This document shows positions 55,243 through 64,000 of a DNA stretch of 64,000 bases, in pieces. A model generated the notes under the pieces. That model was not told where the DNA came from, ran no database searches, and was given only the letters and a program-made list of their open reading frames with translations. Numbering within the stretch: the first letter of the stretch is position 1; each line of letters opens with the position of its first letter. The stretch comes from Chryseobacterium indologenes (lineage in GTDB: Bacteria > Bacteroidota > Bacteroidia > Flavobacteriales > Weeksellaceae). A program made the position numbers and the translations under genes. The stretch is taken from assembly GCA_016025055.1 (NCBI GenBank), contig CP065590.1, positions 4,774,001 through 4,838,000 of the forward strand, written 5' to 3'.

Positions 55243-55731
55243 ATGAAAAATACAATTCCTGAAATACAACTCAGATCCACTACAATTGCAGATCTACCCA
55301 TTTTATTCCGGTTTCAGCTTGATCCTGAAGCAAACCATCTGGCAGCATTTACCTCAAAAGATTCTGCCAATCAGGAAGCTTATCTTGCTAAATATACCAA
55401 ACTGCTGGCTGATCCCACAGTCAACAATCAAACCATTATAGTCGATACAGTGATCGCAGGAAGTATTGCCAAGTTTATGATGGAGGGTGATGCAGAGATC
55501 ACATACTGGATTGATAAGAGTTTCTGGGGGAAAGGGATCGCTACGAAAGCATTAGAAAAACTACTTGCTATGGAAACAGTCAGACCTATATTCGGGCGTG
55601 TTGCTTTTGATAACCTTGGCTCACAGAAAGTTTTGGAAAACTGTGGATTTGTAAAAATAGGGACTGACAAAGGATTTGCCAACGCCAGGCAAGCGGAGAT
55701 TGAGGAATTTATTTACAGACTTGATCATTAA
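55243..55731 (+). CDS. GNAT-family N-acetyltransferase (RimJ/RimL type)
   Basis: 162 residues. RimJ-like layout: QLRSTTIADLPILFRFQLDPEANHLAAF at the start, then AEITYWIDKSFWGKGIATKALEKLL (acetyl-CoA P-loop region Q/RxxGxG/A, here WGKGIA), RVAFDNLGSQKVLENCGFVKIG (motif B). Acetylates an amino group of a small molecule or protein; substrate unknown. Confidence 0.92.
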   Translation: MKNTIPEIQLRSTTIADLPILFRFQLDPEANHLAAFTSKDSANQEAYLAKYTKLLADPTVNNQTIIVDTVIAGSIAKFMMEGDAEITYWIDKSFWGKGIATKALEKLLAMETVRPIFGRVAFDNLGSQKVLENCGFVKIGTDKGFANARQAEIEEFIYRLDH

Positions 55732-55773
55732 TCGCGGGATAAGGCGTAATTTTTTTTTTGGACGGCAGGCGGA

Positions 55774-56183
55774 TTAATCTAGCTTAAAAAAGAAATACAC
55801 GACCGCTGCCCATTCTTTATTGATACCATTAGCATAGCCGATAGTACTGTGACTGCTATTTTCGACCGTCCCGTTATCTTTGATATATCCTATGGTGGAA
55901 CGGCTGCTGTTTTCTACGGTGCCGTCTTTTTTAACATAGCCTACAGTAGAATGACCGGCATTTTCTATAGTGCCATCACCTTTGATGTAGCCGATTGTTG
56001 AATGATTTTTATTCTCAATCGTTCCGTCAGATTTAATGTAACCCACTGTGGAACGGTTCCTGTTTTCGATAGTGCCGTCCGGTTTGATATATCCTGTTGT
56101 ACTATGGCTTCCCGACTCTATGGTTTGGGCGTTTACAAGAGAAAGATTAAAAAAAGGAAGGAAGTAACAATAATATTTTTCAT
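55774..56183 (-). pseudogene. Secreted 18-residue-repeat protein, frameshifted in the signal peptide
   Basis: Five to six tandem repeats of 18 residues (consensus GYIKxDGTIENxxHSTI) followed by GYANGINKEWAAVVYFFFKLD. The continuous frame starts at 56046, but with one A added to the run 56149-56155 a signal peptide from ATG 56183 (MKNIIVTSFLFFNLSLVNAQ) joins to TIESGSHSTTGYIK. The full precursor would be about 136 residues. Regular G-Y and D-G spacing suggests a beta-solenoid or hairpin stack on the cell surface. The DNA repeats are in frame, so this is not CRISPR. Confidence 0.75.
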
Positions 56184-56280
56184 GGTTTTAAAATTTTAAC
56201 AGGTTTATCATATGAGCCCATTTTGATCTGTTCAAAAATATTGATCAGTTTTTTTAAAAACGGTTTAAAAAAGAAAAGAT

Positions 56281-56976
56281 TTATTGTTTTTCAAGATGCT
56301 TCATCACCTCTTTTGCCATCTCCTTTGAACTGAACGGATTTTGTCCGGTAATAAGATGATCTGCCACCACAACATTTGAAGTCATGGGAATGAAAGCTTT
56401 CTTCAGATCTGCACCCCGTTCTTTGATAGCGGCTTCCAGGTTAAAAGGAACTTCTCTTTTACGTCTGGCAATGGTTTCTTCAAACCAATCAAAACCAGTC
56501 ATAGATTTATCCTTGATCAGATATTCCCCATTGGAAAGTTTTACATTCAGAAGCCCACCTACACCATGACAAATTGCGGCTACCAGTCTTCCGCCTTCGT
56601 ATTGTTTTTTAACTACGGATTGTATGGCTCTGTCGTCCGGAAAATCATACATGGTTCCATGTCCGCCGGCCAGATACACCAATTCGTACTGAATATCGGA
56701 AACATCACTTAACCGCTGGCTGTTGTTCAGTAATTGCCGGAAAGAAACATCATTCCAGTAAGTCGTGGAAATTTTATCCAGAACAAAAGGCTTGAGGCTT
56801 TCCGGATCTACCGGTACATTACCGCCATCTGGACTCGCAATGGTGATATCATATCCTTTTTCTCTGGCAGCGTGATAGATATGGGTAAGTTCACTAAGCC
56901 AGAGGCCTGTTTTCAGATGACCGCTGGCATATATGTTGACATTGGTTACAATGATTAAAATTTTTAAGGTGTTCAT
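56281..56976 (-). CDS. DJ-1/PfpI-family protein (Hsp31-like)
   Basis: 231 residues from ATG 56976 (MNTLKILIIVTNVN); an upstream frame from 57033 adds 19 residues across the promoter and is less likely. DJ-1/PfpI features: SPDGGNVPVDPESL, the AICHGVGGLL nucleophile elbow (Cys about 130) and YLAGGHGTMYDFPDD (Glu/Asp partner region). Glyoxalase III/chaperone or deglycase activities are known in the family; which applies here is unknown. Its upstream region shares an element with the epimerase gene. Confidence 0.9.
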   Translation of the reverse strand: MNTLKILIIVTNVNIYASGHLKTGLWLSELTHIYHAAREKGYDITIASPDGGNVPVDPESLKPFVLDKISTTYWNDVSFRQLLNNSQRLSDVSDIQYELVYLAGGHGTMYDFPDDRAIQSVVKKQYEGGRLVAAICHGVGGLLNVKLSNGEYLIKDKSMTGFDWFEETIARRKREVPFNLEAAIKERGADLKKAFIPMTSNVVVADHLITGQNPFSSKEMAKEVMKHLEKQ

Positions 56977-57021
56977 ACTCTTGTATTTTGTATCACAAAT
57001 TTCGGAATAACAAACTGACGA

Positions 57022-57060
57022 CAAGTAACCCAATTCAGGAAAGTTGTAACCTGATCTCTG
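57022..57060 (-). promoter_or_regulatory. Shared upstream element, copy A (DJ-1/PfpI gene)
   Basis: On the minus strand CAGAGATCAGGTTACAACTT and then CCT-AATTG with a second GTTACTTG; about 32 of 38 bases match copy B at 59341-59380. GTTAC half-sites spaced about 21 nt apart are typical of AraC-type binding. Confidence 0.55.
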
Positions 57061-57100
57061 AATCTTATCGGTTAGTTTTTACTGTTTTATACCACAAAAA

Positions 57101-58036
57101 TCAATTAAATGAAGCCCTGAATTCCAGTGGAGAGAAAGAAGTACGGTTTTTAAACAGACGATGGAAAGACTGCGGATGCTCAAATCCCAGCTGGTAAGCG
57201 ATTTCAGAAACCGACATAGCTGTTGTAGACAACAATTCCTTGGCCTTTTCAATTAGTCTGTTTTGGATATGCTGCTGCGTGGTCTGCCCTGTTTGTACCC
57301 TAAGCATATCGCTGAGGTAATTTGCACTTAAATTCAGTTCATTGGCTACAAAATGAACAGAAGGAATCCCATTAATAATCAATTTATCCTTTCTGAAATA
57401 ATCATCCAGTAAATTTTCCAGTTTTGAAAGTAAATCATTGTTCACCTTTTTCCGGGTTAAAAACTGTCGGTTATAAAAACGATCACTGTATTTCAATAAA
57501 AGCTCAAGATTAGAGACCAGTAAATCCTGCGTAAAAGAATCCATATTGGCATCTATTTCCTGTTCTACATTACTGATAATATCCATCACAGATTTTTCCT
57601 CTTTTTCGGAAAGATGTAGCGCTTCGTTGGTTGCGTACGAGAAAAAACCATAGTCCTTCACTGTTGAAGCCAAAGGATACCCTTGGAAAAAGTCAGGATG
57701 AACAACCAATACAAAGCCTTTTACACCGTTTAAAAGAATATCTTCAAACTGCAGAACCTGATGAGGTGCAATAAAGTACATAAACCCTTCCTCAAAATCA
57801 TAATACTGCTGCCCATATTTGCATTTTCCACCTGCGCAGTCTTTTTTCAGGGCAACTACATAAAAATCGGTTATTACGGTACTGAGAATGGTTTCAGGCT
57901 CCAATTGTACATCATCAAAATTAAATACACTGATCAAAGGATTTGAAGGTTTCCTCAATCCTAAAAACCGGTGCAGTGCACTGATGGATGAAACTTTTTC
58001 CGGAGTTTTCATTGGTTGCATTTCAGATTTATTCAT
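57101..58036 (-). CDS. AraC-family transcriptional regulator
   Basis: 311 residues: N-terminal cupin-like domain (about 45-180; YDFEEGFMYFIAPHQVLQFEDI) and C-terminal double HTH (about 220-305; VHFVANELNLSANYLSDMLRVQTGQTT, then MSVSEIAYQLGFEHPQSFHRLFKNRT). It lies between the DJ-1 and epimerase genes, all minus strand, and both of those have a matching upstream element, so it probably controls them. Confidence 0.9.
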   Translation of the reverse strand: MNKSEMQPMKTPEKVSSISALHRFLGLRKPSNPLISVFNFDDVQLEPETILSTVITDFYVVALKKDCAGGKCKYGQQYYDFEEGFMYFIAPHQVLQFEDILLNGVKGFVLVVHPDFFQGYPLASTVKDYGFFSYATNEALHLSEKEEKSVMDIISNVEQEIDANMDSFTQDLLVSNLELLLKYSDRFYNRQFLTRKKVNNDLLSKLENLLDDYFRKDKLIINGIPSVHFVANELNLSANYLSDMLRVQTGQTTQQHIQNRLIEKAKELLSTTAMSVSEIAYQLGFEHPQSFHRLFKNRTSFSPLEFRASFN

Positions 58037-58106
58037 TTTTTTTAAACTAGACAGTGAAATAGACTCACTGTTCTATGAGTGTTAAGATATTACGATGTTT
58101 TAAACT

Positions 58107-58184
58107 ACATAGACACATAGATTTAGTTTAATAAAATACATACTTGTATTTTTCCTTCAATCATCATTTTCTATGTGTCTATGT
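58107..58184. repeat. Inverted repeat in the intergenic space
   Basis: ACATAGACACATAGA (58107-58121) and its exact reverse complement (58170-58184) form a 15-bp stem around a 48-nt AT-rich loop. Similar intergenic elements are common in this group, to my knowledge; no T tail marks it as a terminator. Confidence 0.55.
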
Positions 58185-58227
58185 GATTAGATAAAAACTC
58201 TTTTTAGCCTATTCTAAGGTAGTGATT

Positions 58228-59164
58228 TTATTGTTTTCCTGAAAGCTGTTCTGCTTTTATCTGCATGATCCCCTTTTTGTAGTCTGTTACCTGAAAGCCA
58301 GGAAAACGACTTCTGAACTTTGAATCATCAAAGATATTGTCATGCTCATATCTCGGTAGCAACTCCAGCAGCTCTTTCACTCTTTTACTGAATAAAGATC
58401 CGATGGTGAAGAAAAACTTAGGAACAACGGAATATTTCAGATCTTTTCCATAAATCCCTGACGCTATTCTGATAAATTCACGGTATGTCGGGTGGCTTTT
58501 ATCAACGGGAAGGTGCCAGGTCTGTCCGTAGGCATCTGGAGTATTTCCAATTAATGCGGTGGCACGGCTCGCATCGGGAGTCCATATTAAACTTCTTTTT
58601 TGTCTGCACTCAAGGGAACCTTCAGCGTTTTACCCTCTCTGATGTTATTAAAAATCAAAGTATTGGTAATACTTTGTGTCTTTCCCGGTCCATAAAATTC
58701 TGGAGCACGACAGATAACCGCTTCCAGCCCGCCGGATTGTATTTCTTTCAATACCATATCAGCCATTTTTCTTCTTACCTTTCCTTTTCTGCCAACCGGG
58801 GCAAATGTCGTGTTTTCAGTCAGTACCCTGTCATCCTGCGGATACATATAGGTATTATCAAAAAACACGAGTTTTGTACCGTTGACCTTACAGGCATCAA
58901 TCACATTACGAAGAATAAGAGAAAAGTGTTTTTCCCAAAGATCCGAACTTATCGGAAGTCCTAAAGTGAAATAAGCAATCTCACTGCCTTCTACCGCTTC
59001 TATGGCTTTTTCACGACTTGAAAGATCTGCAGAGAATACCTCATCGGTATCATTGACTTTTTTGCATCTCTGCTGACAATACGAATATCGGAAGTGAAAT
59101 TTCTTTTTAATTCTCTGGCCAGCTCTTCGCCAATCTGTCCGTTGGCACCTAATATTGTTTGCAT
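58228..59164 (-). pseudogene. NAD-dependent epimerase/dehydratase-like protein, two frameshifts
   Basis: Atypical SDR: MQTILGANGQIGEELARELK (Rossmann GxxGxxG), YFTLGLPISSDLWEKHF, KLVFFDNTYMYP (Tyr), CRAPEFYGPGKTQ, then TPDASRATALIGN and a tail ending AEQLSGKQ. The parts are split over three frames. Adding one T to 59058-59063 and one T to 58596-58601 repairs a protein of about 311 residues. Only an internal 105-residue segment remains as an uninterrupted ATG frame. Start ATG 59164. Coexpressed in theory with the DJ-1 gene under the AraC regulator. Confidence 0.85.
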
Positions 59165-59340
59165 ATTATTGTATTTTTAATTTTTTTAAACCTGAAAGAT
59201 CAGGGGTTACATTACTCTATGACGGTTTGATTATACCTGATTATATCCATTGTGATGTGGTTTTATTATTTTCTGTTGTTGTTAAAGATTTCATATCCTG
59301 TTGTTTTTAATAAGACAAAGTTCAGAAGAACTGAAATAAA

Positions 59341-59380
59341 CAGAGTATCTCAATTAAGGGAAGTTGTAACAGAATCTCTG
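59341..59380 (-). promoter_or_regulatory. Shared upstream element, copy B (epimerase gene)
   Basis: Minus strand CAGAGATTCTGTTACAACTT followed by CCCTTAATTGAGATACT, aligned base by base with copy A at 57022-57060. Confidence 0.5.
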
Positions 59381-59652
59381 TTTACGAATAGAAAATATAA
59401 GTTTATACAATAAAGGAAGAATTGACGGTGATGATGCGTGGAGTATTTATTTTATGTTGTTTGCTTATACATATAAATGCTATTCTTCCAAAGATTTGAA
59501 TGTATCTATAGCCTGGATTTACAGTAGTATGGGAAAGTGTCAGTCATTAAAAACAATGAAAAGTGACCTTAAGTTTGTTGCAGAAAAATCTAAAATTAAG
59601 ACTTTGAATTATGAAGCCACACTCTCCCATTTGGAAGTCATGATATTTTACT

Positions 59653-59685
59653 AAAAAAGCACCATGATATGAATGGTGCTTTTTG
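59653..59685 (-). terminator. Rho-independent terminator
   Basis: AAAAGCACCAT / ATGGTGCTTTT perfect stem with T run on both strands; about 40 nt after the adenosine-deaminase-like stop. Confidence 0.75.
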
Positions 59686-59723
59686 TTGTTAAGAGATTGC
59701 CAATAAAAGCGGCTTATCTTTTA

Positions 59724-61232
59724 TTATTTTAGTTGTGAATTTGCTTTCTGAACAAAATCATTCCATTGTGTATTCAGATGGGCGATTGCAGTTTCCTTTT
59801 CTTTGTTGTTCAATGAAGAATAATTAATTGAATTAAAAACAAGCTTTTTCAGCGCTTTTACATCAAGTTCCCAATATGCAAATGCGGTCCAGAAATCATA
59901 ACTAAGCCCTTCATAGCCGTACACACTCGGATCATCACTATTAATGGAACACTGAATTCCGTGGCTTAGCAAAACTCTCGCCGGATGATTTCTCATATCG
60001 CTTACATAACCTAAAATCTGATTACTGATGGGGCTTACTTCCACCAATTTGTCCTGTTTTTTGACCAATTTCATGGATTCCGGAAAATAAATCAGGTTAA
60101 GACCATGGCCAATTCTTTTGTTATCCAGCAATGAAACATCCAGAATATTTTTGTTAAAGACGGAAGTAGTTTCTCCGGCGTGCAGGAAAAGTGGCATATT
60201 CACCCCATATTTCCCGGCCAGCTCATTCAGCTTGTTCCAGTTTTTCTGAAAAGAATTGATACTGTGCCCTGCAGCCTCATCTGCCACAAGATCAAATCCT
60301 GAAATCATATCCGGGAATTCTTTTTTCAATGCAAATGCAGTTTCCAGCTGTTTTTCAATGCTTTCGGGATCTAAAAATTTAAAGCTTGAATAGATTAATT
60401 TTAAGCTAAACTGTGGATCAGATGTACGTATCTCTTTCACAATGTCCTGCAGATCAGTAACAGTTTTCGTGAGAGGATATTTCCCGTGCTGAAAATCATA
60501 CAATTCATCAAAGACATATCTGATCTCTACATGCTGTACGTTGTCCTTCAGGAGTTCACGGAAACCTTCTTTATAATATTCTTTGAAAAAAGGACGATAA
60601 GGCAACAACAGATTGATGCGGGTAAACCGTTTTTCAAATTCAATCCAGTAATCATTATAATTGCTCAGGTTATCCCGTTTTAAAGTGAGAAGTCCCAGCA
60701 ATTCCTTTTCAAAATCAGGTTGTGCAGTCAATTTCTTATCAAGACTGACAAATCCCTGAGGTACTTTTCCGTTTTCAAAAAAAGCCAGCTGTCCGTAAAT
60801 AAAATCTTTGGTATCTTTCTGGTCAAAAACGTAGCATTCTTTATATTTTCTTGCCGCTGAAATAACCCATTTCATACTTGCCAGACCTCCGCTATGGGTG
60901 TGCAGCAAACCACCTTTAGGCATTTTCTGAATAATCTTAAATAGTGCAGTGCTTTCAATCAATGGTTTTATCTGATTAAAAGAACTATTATATATCGGGA
61001 TTTTTTGTTTCTCTGTTTCAGCCAGAAACTGCTTTCTTAGCTGAAATAGTTTTTTGTCCAATACCGATTCGGCATCAGATAGCTGAATATCGGCATCAAA
61101 AGCCTGTGCTGCATTTTCTTTTTCTAATAATGTCCACTTCTGCTGATATGCAGATTGTCCGTCCGCCTTGGTTTGGGCTCCCAGCAAAGGAAATCCAAAA
61201 AGCAGAGCGTAAGTAAAGTATTTTCTCATCAT
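59724..61232 (-). CDS. Secreted adenosine-deaminase-like protein (ADGF type)
   Basis: 502 residues: signal peptide (ends LLGAQ), a helical N-terminal region (25-115; DADIQLSDAESVLDKKLFQLRKQFLAE) and the adenosine deaminase TIM barrel: MPKGGLLHTHSGGL (HxH, about 108), FLHAGETTS (His, Glu), RIGHGLNL, SINSDDPSVYG (Asp-Asp). The extended N-terminus and export signal resemble the ADGF/ADA2 group. It probably deaminates adenosine or related nucleosides in the periplasm. Confidence 0.9.
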   Translation of the reverse strand: MMRKYFTYALLFGFPLLGAQTKADGQSAYQQKWTLLEKENAAQAFDADIQLSDAESVLDKKLFQLRKQFLAETEKQKIPIYNSSFNQIKPLIESTALFKIIQKMPKGGLLHTHSGGLASMKWVISAARKYKECYVFDQKDTKDFIYGQLAFFENGKVPQGFVSLDKKLTAQPDFEKELLGLLTLKRDNLSNYNDYWIEFEKRFTRINLLLPYRPFFKEYYKEGFRELLKDNVQHVEIRYVFDELYDFQHGKYPLTKTVTDLQDIVKEIRTSDPQFSLKLIYSSFKFLDPESIEKQLETAFALKKEFPDMISGFDLVADEAAGHSINSFQKNWNKLNELAGKYGVNMPLFLHAGETTSVFNKNILDVSLLDNKRIGHGLNLIYFPESMKLVKKQDKLVEVSPISNQILGYVSDMRNHPARVLLSHGIQCSINSDDPSVYGYEGLSYDFWTAFAYWELDVKALKKLVFNSINYSSLNNKEKETAIAHLNTQWNDFVQKANSQLK

Positions 61233-61794
61233 AATTTGGGGATCTCTTTTGCACAGTCATTAATCCATCATCATATCCGGATACGAAATTGTGCAGGTAA
61301 ATAATCTTCAAAAATATAATTAATTTTTCTAGAAAACATCCGCAGGCTTGGGAAAAATTAATTATTCTTCTTAGTCTTAACAAAGGATTTTGTTCGGCAT
61401 TCTTACTTTCCGCCTTAAGAAATGATCAATTATAATTTTAATACTATAAAATTTTCCAATATAAATTCTTTGGGAAACTTGCCCATCACTTTATCTGTAT
61501 TACTGATAACTAATCAAATAAGCCTGTTTGTTTAATGACTGTACCTCTTTGAATCAGGATCATAAAATAACCAAAAAGTCTACAAAAACAATAGACTTAT
61601 TATGTTAATTTTAATTCATGGCGGCAAACTCTATTTTTTTTAAAACTTTTAACATTTATGCAGCAAACACAAATACCTATATATCAATAAGATAAATATA
61701 AAATGGATTATTCAATTCTATTAACCCACTAATTTAGTAGACTAATATGATTTATCTCATATGCCCATTTAAACGATGTTCATGAATTATTAAA
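61233..61794. other. Intergenic region, nothing recognised
   Basis: AT-rich with no ORF, RNA or hairpin of note up to the promoter at 61795. Confidence 0.3.
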
Positions 61795-61802
61795 TAATTT
61801 TG
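61795..61802 (+). promoter_or_regulatory. Bacteroidota -7 promoter element
   Basis: TAATTTTG, exact consensus, 33 nt before the ATG of the 53-residue ORF; no clear TTG at -33. Confidence 0.5.
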
Positions 61803-61834
61803 ACCCAGTTAAAAAAATTATAAACTTTATTCTC

Positions 61835-61996
61835 ATGAATAAGAACTCCTTTGATTCTTACCTGCTCACCATCATGACTATTGCAGCTGCTCAGCAAAAA
61901 AACTGTACAGATAAAGGTCTTTCAAAGCATACTATCATTTCTGAAGATATGTGTTTCGAATCTATGATGTGTATGTGTACCATGATGATGTCATAA
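61835..61996 (+). CDS. Candidate 53-residue Met/Cys-rich peptide
   Basis: Frame begins MNKNSFDSYLLTIMTIAAAQ and ends with the odd tail MCFESMMCMCTMMMS (seven Met, three Cys in fifteen). Such tails bind Cu(I) in other peptides or mark a processed precursor. However the same DNA in another frame reads FRIYDVYVYHDDVITFEGIH and stays open to about 62058, so the tail may be an out-of-frame artefact of a damaged gene, in line with other frameshifts in this window. The gap to the receptor start is 200 nt. Confidence 0.35.
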   Translation: MNKNSFDSYLLTIMTIAAAQQKNCTDKGLSKHTIISEDMCFESMMCMCTMMMS

Positions 61997-62196
61997 CTTT
62001 CGAAGGAATACACATTACTGTAGGAATTAAAGTCCAATCAGTTCAAGACCTGATCTAACCAGGGCATACTTCCCCCTAGCTTTTAATACTCCCTATTGTA
62101 TCCTCCCTGAAAAAGGAGGCAGGAAATTATTATTTCATAACCGGAGAAATCACAGTAATACACCCGTTCAATTTTAAACTTAAATATGATACTAGA

Positions 62197-64000
62197 ATGA
62201 GAAGAAAACAATGTAAAATCGGTGTATTGGCCCTGCTCTTATTGGCAGAATATGGCTTTGCACAAACTAAAGACAGCCTTTCCAAAGAAAATGCCATTAA
62301 AGAAGTGGTTGTAGTAGCTTTCGGAAAGCAAAAAAAGAAGAAATCACCGGATCTGTGCAATCTTTAAAAGCCAAAGACCTTTCTAATCTCCAAAACGGAA
62401 ATATCCTTCAGGGAATCGGAGGTAAAGTAGCAGGAGTACAGGTTATTTCTTCCGGTCAGCCCGGCTCCCAACCCACCATCAGAATGAGAGGAATCGGTTC
62501 TATTAATGCATCCAGTGATCCGTTAATTGTCCTGGATGGTATTCCTTACAGCGGAAACCTTAACAGTATTGCAGCCTCTGATATTGAAAGTATATCCTTT
62601 CTTGAAGATGCTTCCTCCAATGCCCTATATGGTTCCCGGGGAGCCAACGGTGTCATTATTGTGAATACAAAAAGGGGTAAAAATAAAGGACTTGGCATTG
62701 AGGCTGATGTAAGAACGGGAGTTAATTTCAGATCCATTCAGGATTATCCGGTGTATACTTCACCACAGGATTATTATACTGCTTTTTATAACAGGGCAAG
62801 GATTGGTGAAGTGGCAAGGCTAAAGCAACCGGGAGCTGTTCCTTCAGGTCCTACTCCACATGATGTAGGGTTGACTGCATTGAACAGACTTGGATATAAT
62901 GTTTATAATGTACCTTTTGCCCAACTGATCAGACAGGATGGTTCTTTTAATCCCGATGCCCGGTTATTATATCAGGACGACTGGAAAAAACTTCTTTTCA
63001 AGCCGGCTTTAAGAAGAGAGGCGACCGTTGGAATTAATGCCAACGGCGATCAGGTAAAATCATATACCTCTTTACATTATCTGGATGACAAAGGATACCT
63101 TATCTCCTCAGGATTTGAAAGATTCGGAATACGATCCAATATAGATTACTCCATTACTTCAAAATTAAAATTGACCAGTGCCCTTTCCTATACCTACAGC
63201 AAACAGGATTTTGGTGAAACGGGCGGGTTTTCAAATCCTTTCCAGTTTGCAAGAAATATTTCACCTTTTTATCCTGTTTTCTTGAGAGACGACAATTATC
63301 AGAGATTATATGACAGCTATGGAAATCCTTTGTATGATTACGGAGACGGAAGCGGTCCTAACGGTGCGACAAGATCCTATGCCGTTTTCGAAAATCCGGT
63401 AGGTAACCTTCAAAAAGATAAATCACAAACCACAAGCAATATCACCAATATCAACCTGGGGCTAAATTATGAAATCATTAAAGGTTTGGATTTCACCTAC
63501 AACTTCGGGGCCTATCTTGAAAATGTAAGAAATCTTCAGTTCGGAAACACAGAAGGAGGAACTTCTTCATCCGTAGGCGGTACCCTTACCAAAGGATCAC
63601 AGTTCAGATACACACTGAATCATCAGCAATTGCTGAGTTACCAGAAAAAAGTGGATAAGCACAACTTCAACATTTTGATTGGTCATGAATTAAACAAAAT
63701 CAAAAATGAAGGAATGTCAGGAAACAAACAGCAGCTTTTATTGCCAAACTCTCTGTCTTTTGACAATGCGGTAAAAATAACAGATCTTTCTGGGAATGGC
63801 TACGAGTATGCTGTAGAAGGTTATTTCTCAAGATTGCTTTACAATTATGATGGTAAATATTTTTTTAATGCCAATGTAAGACGCGACGGTTCTTCCGTTT
63901 TCGCTCCGGAAAGCAGATGGGGTACTTTCTACGGATTGGGGGCCGCATGGAATGTTGCCAAAGAAGATTTCCTGAAAGACAATTCCGTGGTGAATGCCCT
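62197..64000 (+). pseudogene. SusC/RagA-family TonB-linked outer-membrane receptor, frameshifted and cut by window edge
   Basis: ATG 62197 starts a signal peptide (MRRKQCKIGVLALLLLAEYG, FAQ). The short N-terminus TKDSLSKENAIKEVVVVAFGKQKK stops out of frame at 62367. With one A added to the run 62330-62336 it continues as EEITGSVQSLKAKDLSNLQNGN, plug motifs GQPGSQPTIRMRGIGSINAS and LDGIPYSGNL, DASSNALYGSRGANGVIIVNTKRG, and barrel strands to the window end. The expected N-terminal carboxypeptidase-like domain is missing, so it is a short-N receptor. A SusD partner would lie beyond the edge. Confidence 0.88.

Noticed and set aside
55800..56120. Regular repeats of about 54 bp, CRISPR-like at first sight
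   Set aside because: They encode an in-frame 18-residue protein repeat; no variable spacers and no cas genes.
59454..59654. 66-codon plus-strand frame (open back to about 59366) ending at a terminator
   Set aside because: No credible start, no family, overlaps the regulatory element at its upstream end; the terminator is better explained by the adenosine-deaminase-like gene.

Overview
The window reads as a chromosomal segment of a low-GC flavobacterium of the Chryseobacterium / Weeksellaceae type (Bacteroidota). Support comes from the Bacteroidota promoter signature (-7 element TAnnTTTG) in front of many genes, A-rich leaders instead of Shine-Dalgarno sites, secreted proteins whose mature part begins QVGVNT/QVGINT, a SusC/RagA receptor, alginate-export, DUF2911 and PIG-L proteins, and a flavobacterial carotenoid operon. 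The genus is an inference from family content.

Layout. 0-3.4 kb: end of a transposase-like HTH protein, a secreted protein and a membrane TPR-HTH regulator. 3.7-9 kb: an orphan NRPS module (A with inserted methyltransferase, then T and C), a shattered copy of its own adenylation domain, and an EamA exporter. 9.2-13.2 kb: stress-type genes (YciE-like DUF892, Crp/Fnr regulator, tiny membrane proteins, CinA-like, low-affinity iron permease family, LEA-like) and a probable small RNA. 13.3-19.2 kb: minus-strand zeaxanthin-type operon marR-crtI-crtB-SRPBCC-crtZ-crtY-lipocalin-ribA, with a palindrome in its promoter. 20-25 kb: operon PIG-L / 34-residue membrane peptide / sodium:solute symporter / DUF2911. 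25.2-29.6 kb: ceramidase-like protein, secreted protein, AraC regulator and a DapB-like reductase lacking the catalytic His pair. 29.7-33.5 kb: MITE-like repeat, divergent XRE regulator over a perfect palindrome, and an AT-rich ParA + DUF6602 (PD-(D/E)xK-like) pair. 33.6-40.6 kb: M17 N-domain, alginate-export porin, DoxX, amidohydrolase, isochorismatase-like hydrolase, RidA and Crp/Fnr; three promoters here share a 20-bp operator at identical spacing, one of them driving an unannotated short transcript. 41-43 kb: alpha/beta hydrolase and a broken OmpA lipoprotein. 43.2-50 kb: PhzF, then egtD-egtB-ATPase-permease/binding protein-PatB lyase, which looks like ergothioneine synthesis plus transport. 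50.4-64 kb: MG2/plug protein, lipoproteins, GNAT, a repeat protein, DJ-1/PfpI + AraC + epimerase with shared upstream elements, a secreted adenosine deaminase, and the start of a SusC receptor.

One cross-cutting observation affects many entries: ten genes carry in total twelve single-base indels, all in homopolymer runs and mostly A/T. Restoring one base in each repairs the family-typical protein. Uncorrected sequencing error is the simplest explanation; phase variation or real decay is less likely but possible. Affected genes are flagged individually. Candidates for little-described biology are the egt biosynthesis-transport operon, the three-promoter Crp-type regulon with a cryptic transcript, the ParA-DUF6602 pair, and several very small genes.
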